Below, piece by piece: positions 40,623 to 50,518 of a stretch of DNA of 64,000 bases. Within the stretch, counting starts at the first letter, position 1. Every line of letters begins with the position of its first letter. Position numbers and translations under genes: made by a program. Source of the DNA: Streptomyces sp. S3(2020) (GTDB lineage: Bacteria > Actinomycetota > Actinomycetes > Streptomycetales > Streptomycetaceae); the NCBI RefSeq assembly GCF_013044505.1, contig NZ_JABERD010000003.1:62001-126000 (forward strand), written 5' to 3'. The notes under the pieces were generated by a model. The model was not told the origin of the DNA. It was given only the letters and a program-made list of their open reading frames with translations, and ran no database searches.

Positions 40623-41579
40623 TCAAGTGGTCCCACCCTCGATCAACTGGAAACGGACCTCGGCGCGCGCGCCGATGAATCCCCCCTTGTCCAGGCGGGA
40701 GAGGATCGATTGCACGGTCGCCTCCGTCACCAGGGACGTGTCGTACTCCATGGTCGTCAGTGGGGGAGTCGTCAGGCGGGAGAGGGGGGTGTGGTCCATG
40801 CCGATCAGTGCCAGTTCGTGTGGCACCCGCCATCCTCGGAGTGCTGTGGCGTGCAGCAGGGCGGTCGCCACGTCGTCGTTGTAGCAGCCGATGGCGAAGC
40901 CCGGCTCGCCGAGTTGGTCCAGTGCGGCCACCGCGTCCTCGGCGTTGATCCCGAGAGTGAGGATCCGCGGGTCGTCGATGTCGCGTGCACGGCATTCGTT
41001 CACGAACTCACGTTCGCGAGGACCGCCGAAGGTGTCGCTGCGCGCATCGCGCAAATGGGCATAGGCGAGTCGCCGATAGCCCCGATCGATCAGGTGGCGC
41101 GCCTGCAGTCTGCCGATCTCGGAGTTGGAATCAGGGTGTGACGAGCTCTCCGGGTCGATCGCCTCGACGCCTCTACGCTCAAGCAGGTGCCTGTCGTCGT
41201 CGGAGAACGGAGTGAGGGACAGGACTGCCCGCGGTTTCATGCCGATGACGAGGCGATCCAGCGACGCTGAGGTGTGTGTCGAGAGCCGGAGGACCAGGGC
41301 GAGTCCGCGCTTTGACAGTTCGTCGGTCAGGGCTCCGTAGATGTCCTGAAGGTTTCCACCGAAGGTCGTGTCGGGGATGAGTGCGATGACGATGTCACTT
41401 GAGCCCTTGGCCAGGGTGCGCCCCGCGGCGGAGGGCTCATATCCGAGTTCGTCGACGGCTTGGTGCACCCGTGCGCGTGTCTCCGCCGCGAAGTGCTCTC
41501 CGCGGCCGTTCAGGATCTGACTGACGGTGGATCGCGAGACACCTGCCCTGTCGGCGACGTCCTGACTGGTAGCGATCAC
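40623..41579 (-). CDS. LacI-family transcriptional regulator
   Basis: 318 residues. The headpiece is complete (TSQDVADRAGVSRSTVSQIL, hinge region RTLAKGSS). The periplasmic-binding-like effector domain follows (IVIALIPDTTFGGNLQDIYG, AIGCYNDDVATALLHA, LALIGMDHTPLSRLTTPPLT). It is divergent from the saccharide genes to the right, and three copies of a palindromic operator lie directly upstream. It is likely to repress itself and the GH3-relic/MFS/GH3/GH43 region and to be induced by a sugar. Inducer unknown. Confidence 0.92.
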   Translation of the reverse strand: MIATSQDVADRAGVSRSTVSQILNGRGEHFAAETRARVHQAVDELGYEPSAAGRTLAKGSSDIVIALIPDTTFGGNLQDIYGALTDELSKRGLALVLRLSTHTSASLDRLVIGMKPRAVLSLTPFSDDDRHLLERRGVEAIDPESSSHPDSNSEIGRLQARHLIDRGYRRLAYAHLRDARSDTFGGPREREFVNECRARDIDDPRILTLGINAEDAVAALDQLGEPGFAIGCYNDDVATALLHATALRGWRVPHELALIGMDHTPLSRLTTPPLTTMEYDTSLVTEATVQSILSRLDKGGFIGARAEVRFQLIEGGTT

Positions 41580-41621
41580 CGCTGCCTCCCTTGCCTTGAA
41601 GTTCAGGTCGCCCAGACGTCA

Positions 41622-41698
41622 TTGACGCGCGACACTTACAGTTTACATCGCTATTGACGCGCGTTAATAAGCTCTGCTTTGCTTTTGACGCGCGTTAA
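41622..41698. promoter_or_regulatory. Three phased LacI operators
   Basis: TTGACGCGCGTTAA occurs at 41654-41667 and 41685-41698, and a half-degenerate copy (TTGACGCGCG then ACAC) at 41622. The 14-mer is a near-perfect palindrome with the CpG centre common to LacI-family sites. Start-to-start distances of 32 and 31 bases equal three helical turns, so bound dimers would lie on one DNA face. Confidence 0.75.
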
Positions 41699-41757
41699 CG
41701 GACGAGGACCTGTCACCGCGCGGTACCTGGACCACGACGACGTGTCGGGAGCCTTAC

Positions 41758-42219
41758 ATGGCGAGCTCCGCCTTCAGCGACATACGGGCGCATCGCCCGG
41801 CCGCGGACAAGACAACGGACATCCGGGCAGTGCTCGCCGCCCTGCCCTTGGACGAGAAGCCCGCTCTGCCGTCAGGGAACGGGGCTTGGTGGACGTCGGA
41901 CGCGGCAAGCTCGGGGGCTTCCTCGGTGGTGGGCACCGCCGGGCGGCAGGGGGTCCGATCGGGCGCCCCGGCTACCGAAAGCCTCCCCTGGGGGGCGACT
42001 CACCGACTTCGTCTGTTCCAACCGACCGACCACGGTCGTCGGAGTGGGCGAAAGCGTTGGGTGAGGCTGCGACGCAAGGTCACCGGCACCGCCTCGGGGA
42101 CCTGTGGGGACGCGGCGCGGGCAAAGGTCGGCGACGTCAACTCGCGGGTCGAACGCCTTGTCCGCGAACTCAAGATTTTCGCCAAAAGCGACTTACGCCC
42201 CGGTGGTCTGCGCCCGTAG
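41758..42219 (+). pseudogene. GH3 glycosidase 5' relic
   Basis: From about 41815 the frame reads DIRAVLAALPLDEKPALPSG and NGAWWT, the N-terminal pattern of GH3 enzymes (compare SLSLEQKASLLTGGGFWST in the intact gene at 44297). Weak similarity continues in shifting frames (SEWAKALGEAATQGH) but there is no coherent protein beyond about 42100, and the active-site SDW region is absent. It is the first gene after the LacI operators. The remaining 385 bases to the MFS start hold nothing that I recognise. Confidence 0.5.
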
Positions 42220-42605
42220 AGGCGGGGCCGCACGTCGGGGACCTGCCGTTTGTGACCGCCTGCCACGAAGGGCGGCGGCTTCGCGCTCGACCGGACCCAC
42301 GATCTGGATTCAACGGTCACGGAACGGCGGGCAGACGTGGTCGTCGTCTTGCCGCCAGCGCAAAGCGCCGGAGTCGGGTCACGGCCACCCATCGGGACAC
42401 ACTCCGAATCGTTGACATGGCCGGGAGCGTCCAGACCGCCGCCAGGTCTCCATGAGCGGAGGCCGCCTGTCACTCGCCTTCGTCATCGAGCTGCCCGCGG
42501 CAGCGCCCCCACTCCCTGGGTCGGCCACTGCGTGCCCAGCCCAACCCGCACGCCGACTCCGGAGGACCCCGCAAGTCCCCGTACCACCTACTTGAAGGAC
42601 CGCAC

Positions 42606-44075
42606 ATGTCACAGAAACTAGCCACCACCGAGGACACTTCAGAACCAAACGCCAAGATCCGGTTTGGTGTCCGGCACACACTCATCCTGCTCGCCCTGGT
42701 GTGGACCGCGCAGATTCTCCCCATCGTGAGCATCCTGGCCGGCAACGCGCAGTCCGCGATCGCGATCCACTTCCGCACCACCCAGATCGCCTGGTTCAGT
42801 CTGCTGGGCGTCCTGATCGGTACGTTCATCATGCCCTTCGTGGTGAAGGCCGCCGGTGTGTACGGCAAGAGGCGCGTGATGATCGTGATCTCAGTGCTCG
42901 GGCTCGCCGGCGACGTCATCGCGGCCGTCGCGTCGAACTACGCGACGCTGCTCGTCGGACGCGGCATCGCAGGCTTCTACGTACCGATCGCGGCGCTCTC
43001 CTACTCGATCGCCCGTGACGTGTTCCCCCGCCACCTGGTCGGGCCTGCCAGTGGACTCATGGGAGGCGGTCTCGGCCTGGTCGGGCTCGGCGGCCCGTTC
43101 CTCACCGGGTGGGTCATCGACGACTTCGGCTTCCGCGGCGCGCTGTGGGCCATGGCGCTCGCCACGGCGCTCAGCCTGGTGCTGCTGATCGCCGTCGTGC
43201 CCGAGAGCCCTGTCCGCGAGGAACGGGCCCGCATGGACTGGCTGGGCGGAGTGCTGCTCGGGGGTGGCCTCACCGCCATCGTGTACGCCATCGGGAAGGG
43301 TGCCGAATGGGGCTGGACCAGCGGCAAGATCTTCACCTACATCGGTGCGGGCGTGCTGGCGCTGCTCGCCTTCGCGGTCGTCGAGAGCCGTGCCGCCCAC
43401 CCGCTGTTCCCGGTTTCGATGCTCAAGCGGCGCAGGGTCTGGTCCGTGCTGATCGCCACAGCGGTGGTCGCGGCGGCGGTCTATTCGGTGGGCACGGTCA
43501 TGCAACTGCTTGCCCTCATGCCCAATATCCCCGGCATGTCCGCGGGTCTGGGCTGGTCGGCGACGGACAACGCGATCTACACCAGCCCCATGAGTGTCCT
43601 GATCATCACGGTGTCCGTCGTGACAGGCGTTCTGGCCCGACGGATCGAGCCTCGCGTCCTGTTGGGCACGGCCGCGTTCTTCGCCGCCGCCGGCTTCGCT
43701 CTCGGCTCTTCTCTCCACCACTCGGTGTCCGAGATCATCATCATGGGTCTGGTAGCCGGAGTGGGCACGGGCATGACGGCTGCCATCGTGCCCATCATGA
43801 TCATCGCGGCGGTTCCGCCCGAGGAGCAGGCGCTGGCCAATGGGGCCCAGAGCATGGTGCAGGGCGTCGTCCAGGCAGTTGTCCTCCAGGTCACCTTCGT
43901 GGTCATGGCCAAGGGCGGAACGGTTGCGAAGGGCACCCAGTTCTACAGCGACGGCGGCTTCACCAACGGGTTCTGGCTGATGGCCGGCTGTGTCGTACTG
44001 GGTGGTCTCCTCATTCTGCTGATACCGAAGGGCAAGGGACTCGACCAAGCCGAAGTCGGCCAAGCGGTCGCATGA
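42606..44075 (+). CDS. MFS transporter, DHA2-like (about 14 helices)
   Basis: 489 residues. An N-terminal cytoplasmic tail (1-20) precedes about 14 hydrophobic segments. The family A-motif position carries VVKAAGVYGKRRVMI, and GLMGGGLGLVGLGGPFLTGW resembles the helix-5 motif C typical of antiporters. This subgroup mostly exports drugs, but the position in a saccharide operon under LacI operators suggests sugar or glycoside uptake or efflux. Followed by a hairpin terminator and then the GH3 gene. Substrate unknown. Confidence 0.85.
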   Translation: MSQKLATTEDTSEPNAKIRFGVRHTLILLALVWTAQILPIVSILAGNAQSAIAIHFRTTQIAWFSLLGVLIGTFIMPFVVKAAGVYGKRRVMIVISVLGLAGDVIAAVASNYATLLVGRGIAGFYVPIAALSYSIARDVFPRHLVGPASGLMGGGLGLVGLGGPFLTGWVIDDFGFRGALWAMALATALSLVLLIAVVPESPVREERARMDWLGGVLLGGGLTAIVYAIGKGAEWGWTSGKIFTYIGAGVLALLAFAVVESRAAHPLFPVSMLKRRRVWSVLIATAVVAAAVYSVGTVMQLLALMPNIPGMSAGLGWSATDNAIYTSPMSVLIITVSVVTGVLARRIEPRVLLGTAAFFAAAGFALGSSLHHSVSEIIIMGLVAGVGTGMTAAIVPIMIIAAVPPEEQALANGAQSMVQGVVQAVVLQVTFVVMAKGGTVAKGTQFYSDGGFTNGFWLMAGCVVLGGLLILLIPKGKGLDQAEVGQAVA

Positions 44076-44087
44076 CCGAGTCTTTCC

Positions 44088-44114
44088 GGGCCGGTCCCTC
44101 CGGGGGACCGGCCC
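44088..44114. terminator. Hairpin terminator after the MFS gene
   Basis: GGGCCGGTCCC (44088-44098) pairs perfectly with GGGACCGGCCC (44104-44114) around a five-base loop, 13 bases after the stop codon. Confidence 0.75.
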
Positions 44115-44296
44115 GACCCCCTGACGGTCCCACTGGGCGCCCATGCCGTTCTCGGACGGAGCCATCGGCGGCCTCGTCATCTCGCGCGCCGTCCCCTTTC
44201 GCTGACGCGCACGGACGCCCGCCGCGTTTCCGTCGCGACAGCTGCCCGCCACCCCTCACCGTGGACCCCGCCCGGTCCGGCACAGAAGGACATCAC

Positions 44297-46534
44297 ATGC
44301 AGAAAGTAGCCCCGCAGTCCCTGTCGCTCGAACAGAAGGCGTCGTTGCTGACCGGCGGTGGCTTCTGGTCCACCGAGGCTCTCCCCGAGGAAGGCATCGA
44401 GGCGATCGTGCTCGCCGACGGTCCACATGGTGTCCGGCGGCAGAAGCACGGCACCGATCATCTGGGTCTGCACCACAGCGAACCGGCGACGTGTTTCCCG
44501 CCCGCTGTCGCGGTGGGATCGAGCTGGAGCGAGGACGTGGCGGCGAAGATCGGCGCCGCTCTCGCCGAGGAGGCCCGGGCGCTGGGAGTGGACGTCCTGC
44601 TCGGACCCGGCGTGAACATCAAGCGCTCCCCGCTCGGCGGCCGCAACTTCGAGTACTACTCGGAGGACCCGCTCCTGTCCGGGGTGCTGGCCACCGCCTA
44701 CGTGAGAGCTCTTCAGGCCGGTGGCGTCGGGGCGTCGTTGAAGCACTTCGCGGCCAACGACCAGGAGACCGAGCGCATGGTCATCAGCGCCGACGTCGAC
44801 GAACGAACGCTCCGGGAGATCCATCTGGCTGCCTTCGAACGCGTCGTCACGGAGGCCGAACCGGCCACGGTCATGTGCTCGTACAACAGCGTCAACGGCG
44901 TTCAGGCCTCGGAGAACCACTGGCTTCTTACGCAGGTACTCCGAGACGAATGGGGGTACTCCGGCGCGGTGATCTCTGACTGGGGCGCCGTGCGCTCACG
45001 TCCCGCGGCGTTGAACGCCGGTCTGGATCTGTCCATGCCGGGACCTGGCCATCATGCGACGCAGGCGCTGGTCGAAGCCGTACAGGCCGGCCATGTCGAG
45101 GAGTCGGCAGTGGACCGTGCCGCGCAGCGCGTGCTCGCACTTGTCGGGGCGGCCGGCCGCCGACCGGCCGCCGTGGACCTGGACGCCCATCATGAGCTGG
45201 CCCGCGAGCTCGCGGCTGAATGCGCGGTCCTCCTGAAGAACGAGCGCGGCACACTCCCGCTCGACCGGCCATCCTCCCTCCTCGTGGTCGGAGAGTTCGC
45301 GACCACGCCCCGGTACCAGGGCGGTGGCAGCTCGCACGTGAACGCGACTTGTGTCGACGTCCCGCTGGAGTTCATCGAGACCCACGCGGCTGCGTGCGGG
45401 GCCGAGGTCACGTACGCGCGGGGCTTCGACACTCATGGTGAGGACGGCGGCGCTCTGCTCGAGGCTGCGGTGCGTGCCGCGACCGAGGCCGAGGTGGTCG
45501 TCGTCTTCGCGGGTAATCCGGAGGTCGAGGAGACCGAGGGTCTCGACCGTGAACGTCTCGAACTCCCGCCCGCACAGGTTGAGTTGATCAAAGGGGTCGC
45601 CGCAGCCGCTCCGCGGACCGTGGTCGTGCTCGCGAACGGAGGGGTGGTCTCGCTCGGTGAGTGGCACGACGACGTAGACGCGATCCTGGAGGGGTTCCTC
45701 CTGGGCCAGGGCGGCGGCGCGGCGATCGCCGCTCTCCTCTTCGGTGCGGCCAACCCCTCCGGCCGGCTCGCGGAGACGATCCCGCACCGCCTCCAGGACA
45801 CGCCGACCTATCTGTCCTTCCCGGGCGAGCAGGGACATGTCCGCTACGGGGAAGGGGTGATGGTCGGCTACCGCCACTACGAGACGGTCGGCTCCCCGGT
45901 CCGTTATCCGTTCGGACACGGCCTGAGTTATACCGACTTCGAAGTTTCCCAGCTGCGGGTACAGGTCGACGGACCGGCCGAGGCGACGGCGGTAGCCACG
46001 GTCACCAACACCGGTGCCCGAGCCGGCAAGTACGTGGTGCAGCTGTACGTCTCCACCGGCGTCGGCCCGGTCCGGCGCCCGGAGCGCACTCTCGCGGCGT
46101 TCGCCAAGGTGCACCTCGAACCAGCGGAGACCAGGACCGTCCGGCTCTCCCTGGACCGGCGGGCGTTCGCGTACTGGGATCTCCCGCTTGCGCGGTGGGT
46201 CGTCCCGGGCGGTGCCTACACGGTCCAGGTCGGGGAGAACGCCTCCACAGTTCTCCGCGAGCAGCTCGTCCACCTTGACGGTGACGGCATCCCACCGACT
46301 CTGTCGTTGCAGTCGGACGTCGGCGAATGGCTCGCGCATCCCGTGGCGGGGCCCCCACTCAGGGGCCGTCTGATGCCGCTCATCGCGCAGGGCGGCCCGG
46401 AACCCGGTGACGACAGCGACGAGATGCGCATGGTGGCTTCGCTGCCGATGAACCAGATCCTCAACCTGAGCGGCGGTGCGATCGACGGTGACTGGCTCGT
46501 GTCGCTGCTCGACAGCCCCGGCGCAGGGACCTGA
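44297..46534 (+). CDS. GH3 beta-glucosidase/beta-xylosidase-type glycoside hydrolase
   Basis: 745 residues from ATG 44297 with AAGGA upstream; the open frame above it is out-of-frame shadow. No signal peptide. The GH3 N-terminal barrel (ADGPHGVRRQ, LLGPGVNIKRSPLGGRNFEY, GVGASLKHFAANDQETERM) holds nucleophile Asp228 in GAVISDWGAVRS. The C-terminal sandwich (VLLKNERGTLPL to LFGAANPSGRLAETIP) and a fibronectin III-like domain (YPFGHGLSYTDFEVSQLRVQ) complete the usual three-domain form. A long linker of about 60 residues ends the protein. Cleaves terminal beta-linked glucose or xylose; GH43 follows 80 bases later. Confidence 0.92.
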   Translation: MQKVAPQSLSLEQKASLLTGGGFWSTEALPEEGIEAIVLADGPHGVRRQKHGTDHLGLHHSEPATCFPPAVAVGSSWSEDVAAKIGAALAEEARALGVDVLLGPGVNIKRSPLGGRNFEYYSEDPLLSGVLATAYVRALQAGGVGASLKHFAANDQETERMVISADVDERTLREIHLAAFERVVTEAEPATVMCSYNSVNGVQASENHWLLTQVLRDEWGYSGAVISDWGAVRSRPAALNAGLDLSMPGPGHHATQALVEAVQAGHVEESAVDRAAQRVLALVGAAGRRPAAVDLDAHHELARELAAECAVLLKNERGTLPLDRPSSLLVVGEFATTPRYQGGGSSHVNATCVDVPLEFIETHAAACGAEVTYARGFDTHGEDGGALLEAAVRAATEAEVVVVFAGNPEVEETEGLDRERLELPPAQVELIKGVAAAAPRTVVVLANGGVVSLGEWHDDVDAILEGFLLGQGGGAAIAALLFGAANPSGRLAETIPHRLQDTPTYLSFPGEQGHVRYGEGVMVGYRHYETVGSPVRYPFGHGLSYTDFEVSQLRVQVDGPAEATAVATVTNTGARAGKYVVQLYVSTGVGPVRRPERTLAAFAKVHLEPAETRTVRLSLDRRAFAYWDLPLARWVVPGGAYTVQVGENASTVLREQLVHLDGDGIPPTLSLQSDVGEWLAHPVAGPPLRGRLMPLIAQGGPEPGDDSDEMRMVASLPMNQILNLSGGAIDGDWLVSLLDSPGAGT

Positions 46535-46614
46535 GCACCGCGAGAACGCGCCCTGCGCGCATCCCGCCCCTGTCTCCGGCCTGCCATCAACGCAAGAAAG
46601 GGCACATCCCTCTT

Positions 46615-48378
46615 ATGACCTCCGGCCCCCGCTCCCGTACAAAAGCAGCCGTCTGCAACCCGCTCAATCTTCCGTACCGCTATCAGGACGTGCGCCCCAT
46701 GGGCGCGGAGCGGACCGTGCATCGAGAGGCGGCTGACCCCGCCATCGTCTGGTACCGGGGCCGGTTCTACCTTTTCGCCTCGATGTCGGCGGGGTTCTGG
46801 CACTCGACGGACCTGATCACCTGGGAGTACCGCGCGACCCAGAAACTGCCCGCGCTCGACTACGCACCCCACGCGCGCGAGATCGACGGAGTCCTGTACT
46901 TCGCGGCTTCCCGACTGACGGACAGCCCGATCTTCCGCAGTGAGGCACCACTCGCGGACGACTTCACCCTGGTGAACCCAGGGTTCCCGTTCTGGGACCC
47001 GCACCTTTTCCAGGACGATGACGGCGCCCTCTACCTGTACTGGGGCTGTTCGAACAAGGAACCCATCACCGGCGTCCGCCTCGACCCGAGGACACTGGAC
47101 AAGGCAGGCGAACCGGTCCCCCTAATCAGCGGCGCTCCCGACCGTCACGGCTGGGAGAGGATCGGGGAGAACCACGTCAAGGCCGAGCCCACCACGGAGC
47201 GGGCGAAAATCATCGCCCAGTACCTCGGCGACTCCCCGTTCGTCGAAGGCGCGTGGATGACACGGCACAACGACACGTACTACCTCCAGTACGCCGCACC
47301 AGGCACGGAATGGAACACGTACGCAAACGGGTACTACACAGGACCCTCACCGCTCGGACCGTTCGCGTACTCGCCCAACAGCCCCTTCTCCTCCAAGCCG
47401 GGAGGCTTCGCCACCGGAGCCGGTCACGGCAGCACCTTCCAGGACGAACACGGCAATTGGTGGCACGCCGCCACCATGCGTGTCTCGGTGCATCACGAAT
47501 TCGAGCGGCGCATCGGGCTGTTCCCGGCCGGTTTCGACTCCGACGGCGTCCTTTTCTGCAACCAGAACTTCGGGGACTACCCGATGCTCGTTCCCGACCG
47601 GCGTATCGACCCGTGGACGGACACCTTCGCCGGGTGGATGCTGCAGTCGTTCCGGACCATGACGACAGCGTCCTCGTCCGCTGAGGGCCACGAACCCGGA
47701 CTCGCCGTCAACGAAGACATCCGAACCTGGTGGACCGCCGGAACCTCGCAGCCCGGTGAGTGGCTCCAGACCGATCTCGGCGAAGAACGCACCGTTGCAG
47801 CGATTCAACTCAATCTCGCCGACCAGGACCTGACGCGTCACGCCCCGGCGAGGACCGACGGTGAGCAGGGCAACGGAGCCTGGAGAGCGATCTACCCGGA
47901 TCCCCAGCCGACCGAGGTCCTAATCGAACTCTCGTCAGACGGCCAGGAATGGCATGCTGTCGCGGACAATCGAGGTTCGGGCGAAGACTCTCCGCACGCA
48001 TTCGTGGTGCTTGACCCCGCACGACGAACTCGATTCGTAAGAGTCACAGCCGGCAGAATGCCGTTCGACGGACCATTCTCGGTCAGCGGACTCCGCGTTT
48101 TCGGTATCGGCGACGGAGCAGCACCCTCAGCCACCACCACGCGAGCGAAGCGCGTCGACGACCTCACGGCAACGATCGAGTGGGACCCCTGTGAGACGGC
48201 CCAGGGGTACAACGTCCGCTACGGCATTGCGCCCGGCAAGCTGTATCACAGCTGGCTGCTCTACGAGCAGAACGACCTCGATCTGCGAAGCCTGAACGCG
48301 GGACGCGACTACTGGGTCGCGGTCGACTCCTTCAACGAGAACGGAGTCACCCCGGGCCCAGTCCTGAAGATCACCTGA
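46615..48378 (+). CDS. GH43-type glycosidase with discoidin-like and fibronectin III-like C-terminal modules
   Basis: 587 residues. The five-bladed propeller shows Asp41 in [17 protein letters not shown] (base), [19 protein letters not shown] (pKa modulator Asp region) and [19 protein letters not shown] with acid Glu211. Residues about 350-490 resemble an F5/8 type C (discoidin) domain ([40 protein letters not shown]), and the last 90 a fibronectin III module ([20 protein letters not shown]). No signal peptide is visible, which is odd for an enzyme with carbohydrate-binding modules. Probably arabinosidase, xylosidase or galactosidase acting with the GH3 enzyme. Confidence 0.88.
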   Translation: MTSGPRSRTKAAVCNPLNLPYRYQDVRPMGAERTVHREAADPAIVWYRGRFYLFASMSAGFWHSTDLITWEYRATQKLPALDYAPHAREIDGVLYFAASRLTDSPIFRSEAPLADDFTLVNPGFPFWDPHLFQDDDGALYLYWGCSNKEPITGVRLDPRTLDKAGEPVPLISGAPDRHGWERIGENHVKAEPTTERAKIIAQYLGDSPFVEGAWMTRHNDTYYLQYAAPGTEWNTYANGYYTGPSPLGPFAYSPNSPFSSKPGGFATGAGHGSTFQDEHGNWWHAATMRVSVHHEFERRIGLFPAGFDSDGVLFCNQNFGDYPMLVPDRRIDPWTDTFAGWMLQSFRTMTTASSSAEGHEPGLAVNEDIRTWWTAGTSQPGEWLQTDLGEERTVAAIQLNLADQDLTRHAPARTDGEQGNGAWRAIYPDPQPTEVLIELSSDGQEWHAVADNRGSGEDSPHAFVVLDPARRTRFVRVTAGRMPFDGPFSVSGLRVFGIGDGAAPSATTTRAKRVDDLTATIEWDPCETAQGYNVRYGIAPGKLYHSWLLYEQNDLDLRSLNAGRDYWVAVDSFNENGVTPGPVLKIT

Positions 48379-48517
48379 AGACCCGCGCGGCCACACGCCT
48401 GGCTACCCAGCCCCCCATCAGGGGATAGCAACACCGGTGGGGCAGGTACCGCACGCATGCTTGATCGGTCCCGGCCAACGGCACCGCGGCACGCCCCCAA
48501 CCAACGAAGGACACAGA

Positions 48518-49516
48518 ATGAGCATTCCGAGTCGCACCCTCGGCGGGCGCCTCGCAGTCGGAGCCGTGGGCTTCGGTGCCATGGGCTACGCCGGTGCCTA
48601 CGACCAGTCGGCCGCCGGCACCGAGTCGCCCGTGGACCTGATCGGACGGGCGCTGGATCTCGGTGTCACCCTGCTCGACACCGCCGATCTCTACGGTGAC
48701 AGCGAGGAGGTACTCGGCCGTGCGTTGACGGGGCGCCGAGAGTCGGTCGTTCTTGCCACCAAGTTCGGCATCGTGGCTCCGCCGATGGGCGGGAATCCCC
48801 CCGTCATGAACGGCTCGCCCGCCTACATGCGTGAACGCATCGAACGTTCCCTCACTCTTCTGAAGACCGACTACGTCGACCTGTACTACCTGCACCGTGT
48901 CGATCCCGATCTGCCGATCGAGGAGACCGTCGGCGCCATGGCCGAACTCGTCTCCCAGGGCAAGGTGCGCTACCTCGGGCTGTCCGAGGCTGCCCCGGAC
49001 ACGATCCGCCGGGCGCATGCCGTGCACCCGATCACGGCGGTGGAGACGGAATGGTCGCTGTGGGCGCGTGACATCGAAACCGAGATCTTCCCGCTGGCCC
49101 AGGAACTCGGCATCAGCGTCGTCCCCTACAGTCCGCTCGGCCGTGGCGCGCTGACCGGGACCATCACCTCGCGCAACGACCTTTCCGAAAACGACTGGCG
49201 ACGCACCATGCCCCAATACGCCGAAGGCACGCTGGACAAGAATCTCACCACTCTCGACGTCGTGCGGGATATAGCGGAAGCCCACGAGGCCACGCCCGGA
49301 CAGGTGTCGCTGGCGTGGCTGCTGGCCAAGGCGCCCGACGTCGTCCCGATCCCAGGCACTCGCCGCATCGCCTACCTCGAGCAGAACGCCCAGGCAGTCA
49401 ACGTGGTACTCACCGCGGACGACATCGCACGCCTCGACGCCGTCACCGTGACCGGCGAACGAGAGTACATGGCTGACAACTGGACATCGGGGGTCAGCCC
49501 TCAACTGAACCAGTAA
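48518..49516 (+). CDS. Aldo/keto reductase
   Basis: 332 residues from ATG 48518 (GAAGG upstream). The tetrad is visible: Asp in LLDTADLYG with Tyr, Lys in VVLATKFGI and His in DLYYLHRVD. The barrel continues [13 protein letters not shown] and [20 protein letters not shown], which binds NADPH. This AKR13/AKR11-like group reduces aldehydes and ketones or oxidises sugars. It ends the saccharide region, 140 bases after GH43. Broad specificity is usual, so the exact role is open. Confidence 0.9.
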   Translation: MSIPSRTLGGRLAVGAVGFGAMGYAGAYDQSAAGTESPVDLIGRALDLGVTLLDTADLYGDSEEVLGRALTGRRESVVLATKFGIVAPPMGGNPPVMNGSPAYMRERIERSLTLLKTDYVDLYYLHRVDPDLPIEETVGAMAELVSQGKVRYLGLSEAAPDTIRRAHAVHPITAVETEWSLWARDIETEIFPLAQELGISVVPYSPLGRGALTGTITSRNDLSENDWRRTMPQYAEGTLDKNLTTLDVVRDIAEAHEATPGQVSLAWLLAKAPDVVPIPGTRRIAYLEQNAQAVNVVLTADDIARLDAVTVTGEREYMADNWTSGVSPQLNQ

Positions 49517-49689
49517 CGGGTGAATCGGATACGGGGTGGGGGATCCGTAGCGTTCAAGCAGCCAGGGGACAGCCCGGTGATCGAGACGGGGGCACGGGAC
49601 GCGTTCCAGGCCGGTTGCCGGTGCGGGTGGCCTCGGGCATGGTGCGGGCGCATCCGCGTTCACCACGGCCTCCATTGCGTCGGCCTTCG

Positions 49690-50300
49690 AGGCCGGATGT
49701 GCGTGTCACCGGGGAGGCGTGCCGCGCTCCGCGGTCACCGTTGGCACGGCAGGACATGAGGAGTCGGGCGTCCAAGGAGCCGACGTGCAGGTCCACGGCG
49801 ACGTCACGGGCGGTGTCCGTGACGTCGCCCAGGTCCCTGTCCTACAGGTCGATGCTGAAGCCGAGGCTGAAGTCTCGGCTGAGCTGTTCTCCTTCCTGCG
49901 TTCCAGACGGCAGAGTCCCCCGCCGAGGACTGGCAGCGTGGCTTCGGCCGTACCCACGTCACCGCTGGAGATTCAGAGCATCCAGGACGCACACTTCCCC
50001 ACTCCTGGCCCACGGCGGTGAGCTCGGCGGCCGGACGCGGGATGACCGTGCTCATGTCGATGAGCGGCGCCCTGGGCCGGGTGCGCTGGAGCACGCCGTC
50101 ATCGCCAACTACGACCTCGGCGAAGCCCTCCGCTGTGGTCCCGCTGCGGGACCACCGGCCGAGACAGGACGGTCGACCGTTGCGACGACTGCGGTTGTGG
50201 CCCGTGACCTCTTCGTGAAGGCCAGGAGGAGGTTGGCCGCCAGGAGGCCTCCCATGGCGTCGGGACCGATGAAGGCGATGGAGCGGAACCTCTCCGTGAG
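49690..50300 (-). pseudogene. 3-hydroxyisobutyrate dehydrogenase-family relic
   Basis: Leftward from about 50285 one frame gives IAFIGPDAMGGLLAANLLLA, the NAD-binding start of the HIBADH/tartronate-semialdehyde reductase family. A second frame gives GDDGVLQRTRPRAPLIDMST, matching the D-x-S/T substrate motif, and a third gives RDFSLGFSIDL, stop, DRDLGDVTDTARDVAV near the C-terminus. At least two frameshifts and a stop break it, and the conserved active-site Lys cannot be placed. It lies between AKR and the iol operon, divergent from the latter. No other gene is seen in 49517-50518. Confidence 0.7.
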
Positions 50301-50367
50301 CCGTGTCCATGACTGGCCGTGGAGGAAGTACGCCCTCGCTCATGATGATGGAAAAAAGATGTCCTCT

Positions 50368-50405
50368 TTGATGGCCAAATGATTGATTCAAGGGCTTCAT
50401 CAATC
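50368..50405. promoter_or_regulatory. Candidate iol operator upstream of the ALDH/iolD operon
   Basis: TTGATGG-CC-AAATGATTGATTC (50368-50389) resembles the element before the iolC relic (62046-62068). An overlapping inverted repeat GATTGAT...ATCAATC (50381-50405) is also present. It lies about 115 bases before the ALDH start in locally AT-rich DNA. The GntR protein at 58905 is the likely binder. Confidence 0.5.
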
Positions 50406-50518
50406 CCTCGGCGTGGACCTAGCGTTGCGAGCACGTAAACGGCCTTGCCGTCGGCCGTGCCGCACCCTTTGAGGCGCGCCACGGCCGTGTTCTGACGGCT
50501 TGCTGAAGGGAGAGGGCA

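Noticed and set aside
43109..46534. An 1141-residue open frame across the MFS and GH3 genes
   Set aside because: The first 396 codons are out of frame with the transporter and show only Arg/Gly/His-rich shadow sequence; the GH3 gene starts at 44297.
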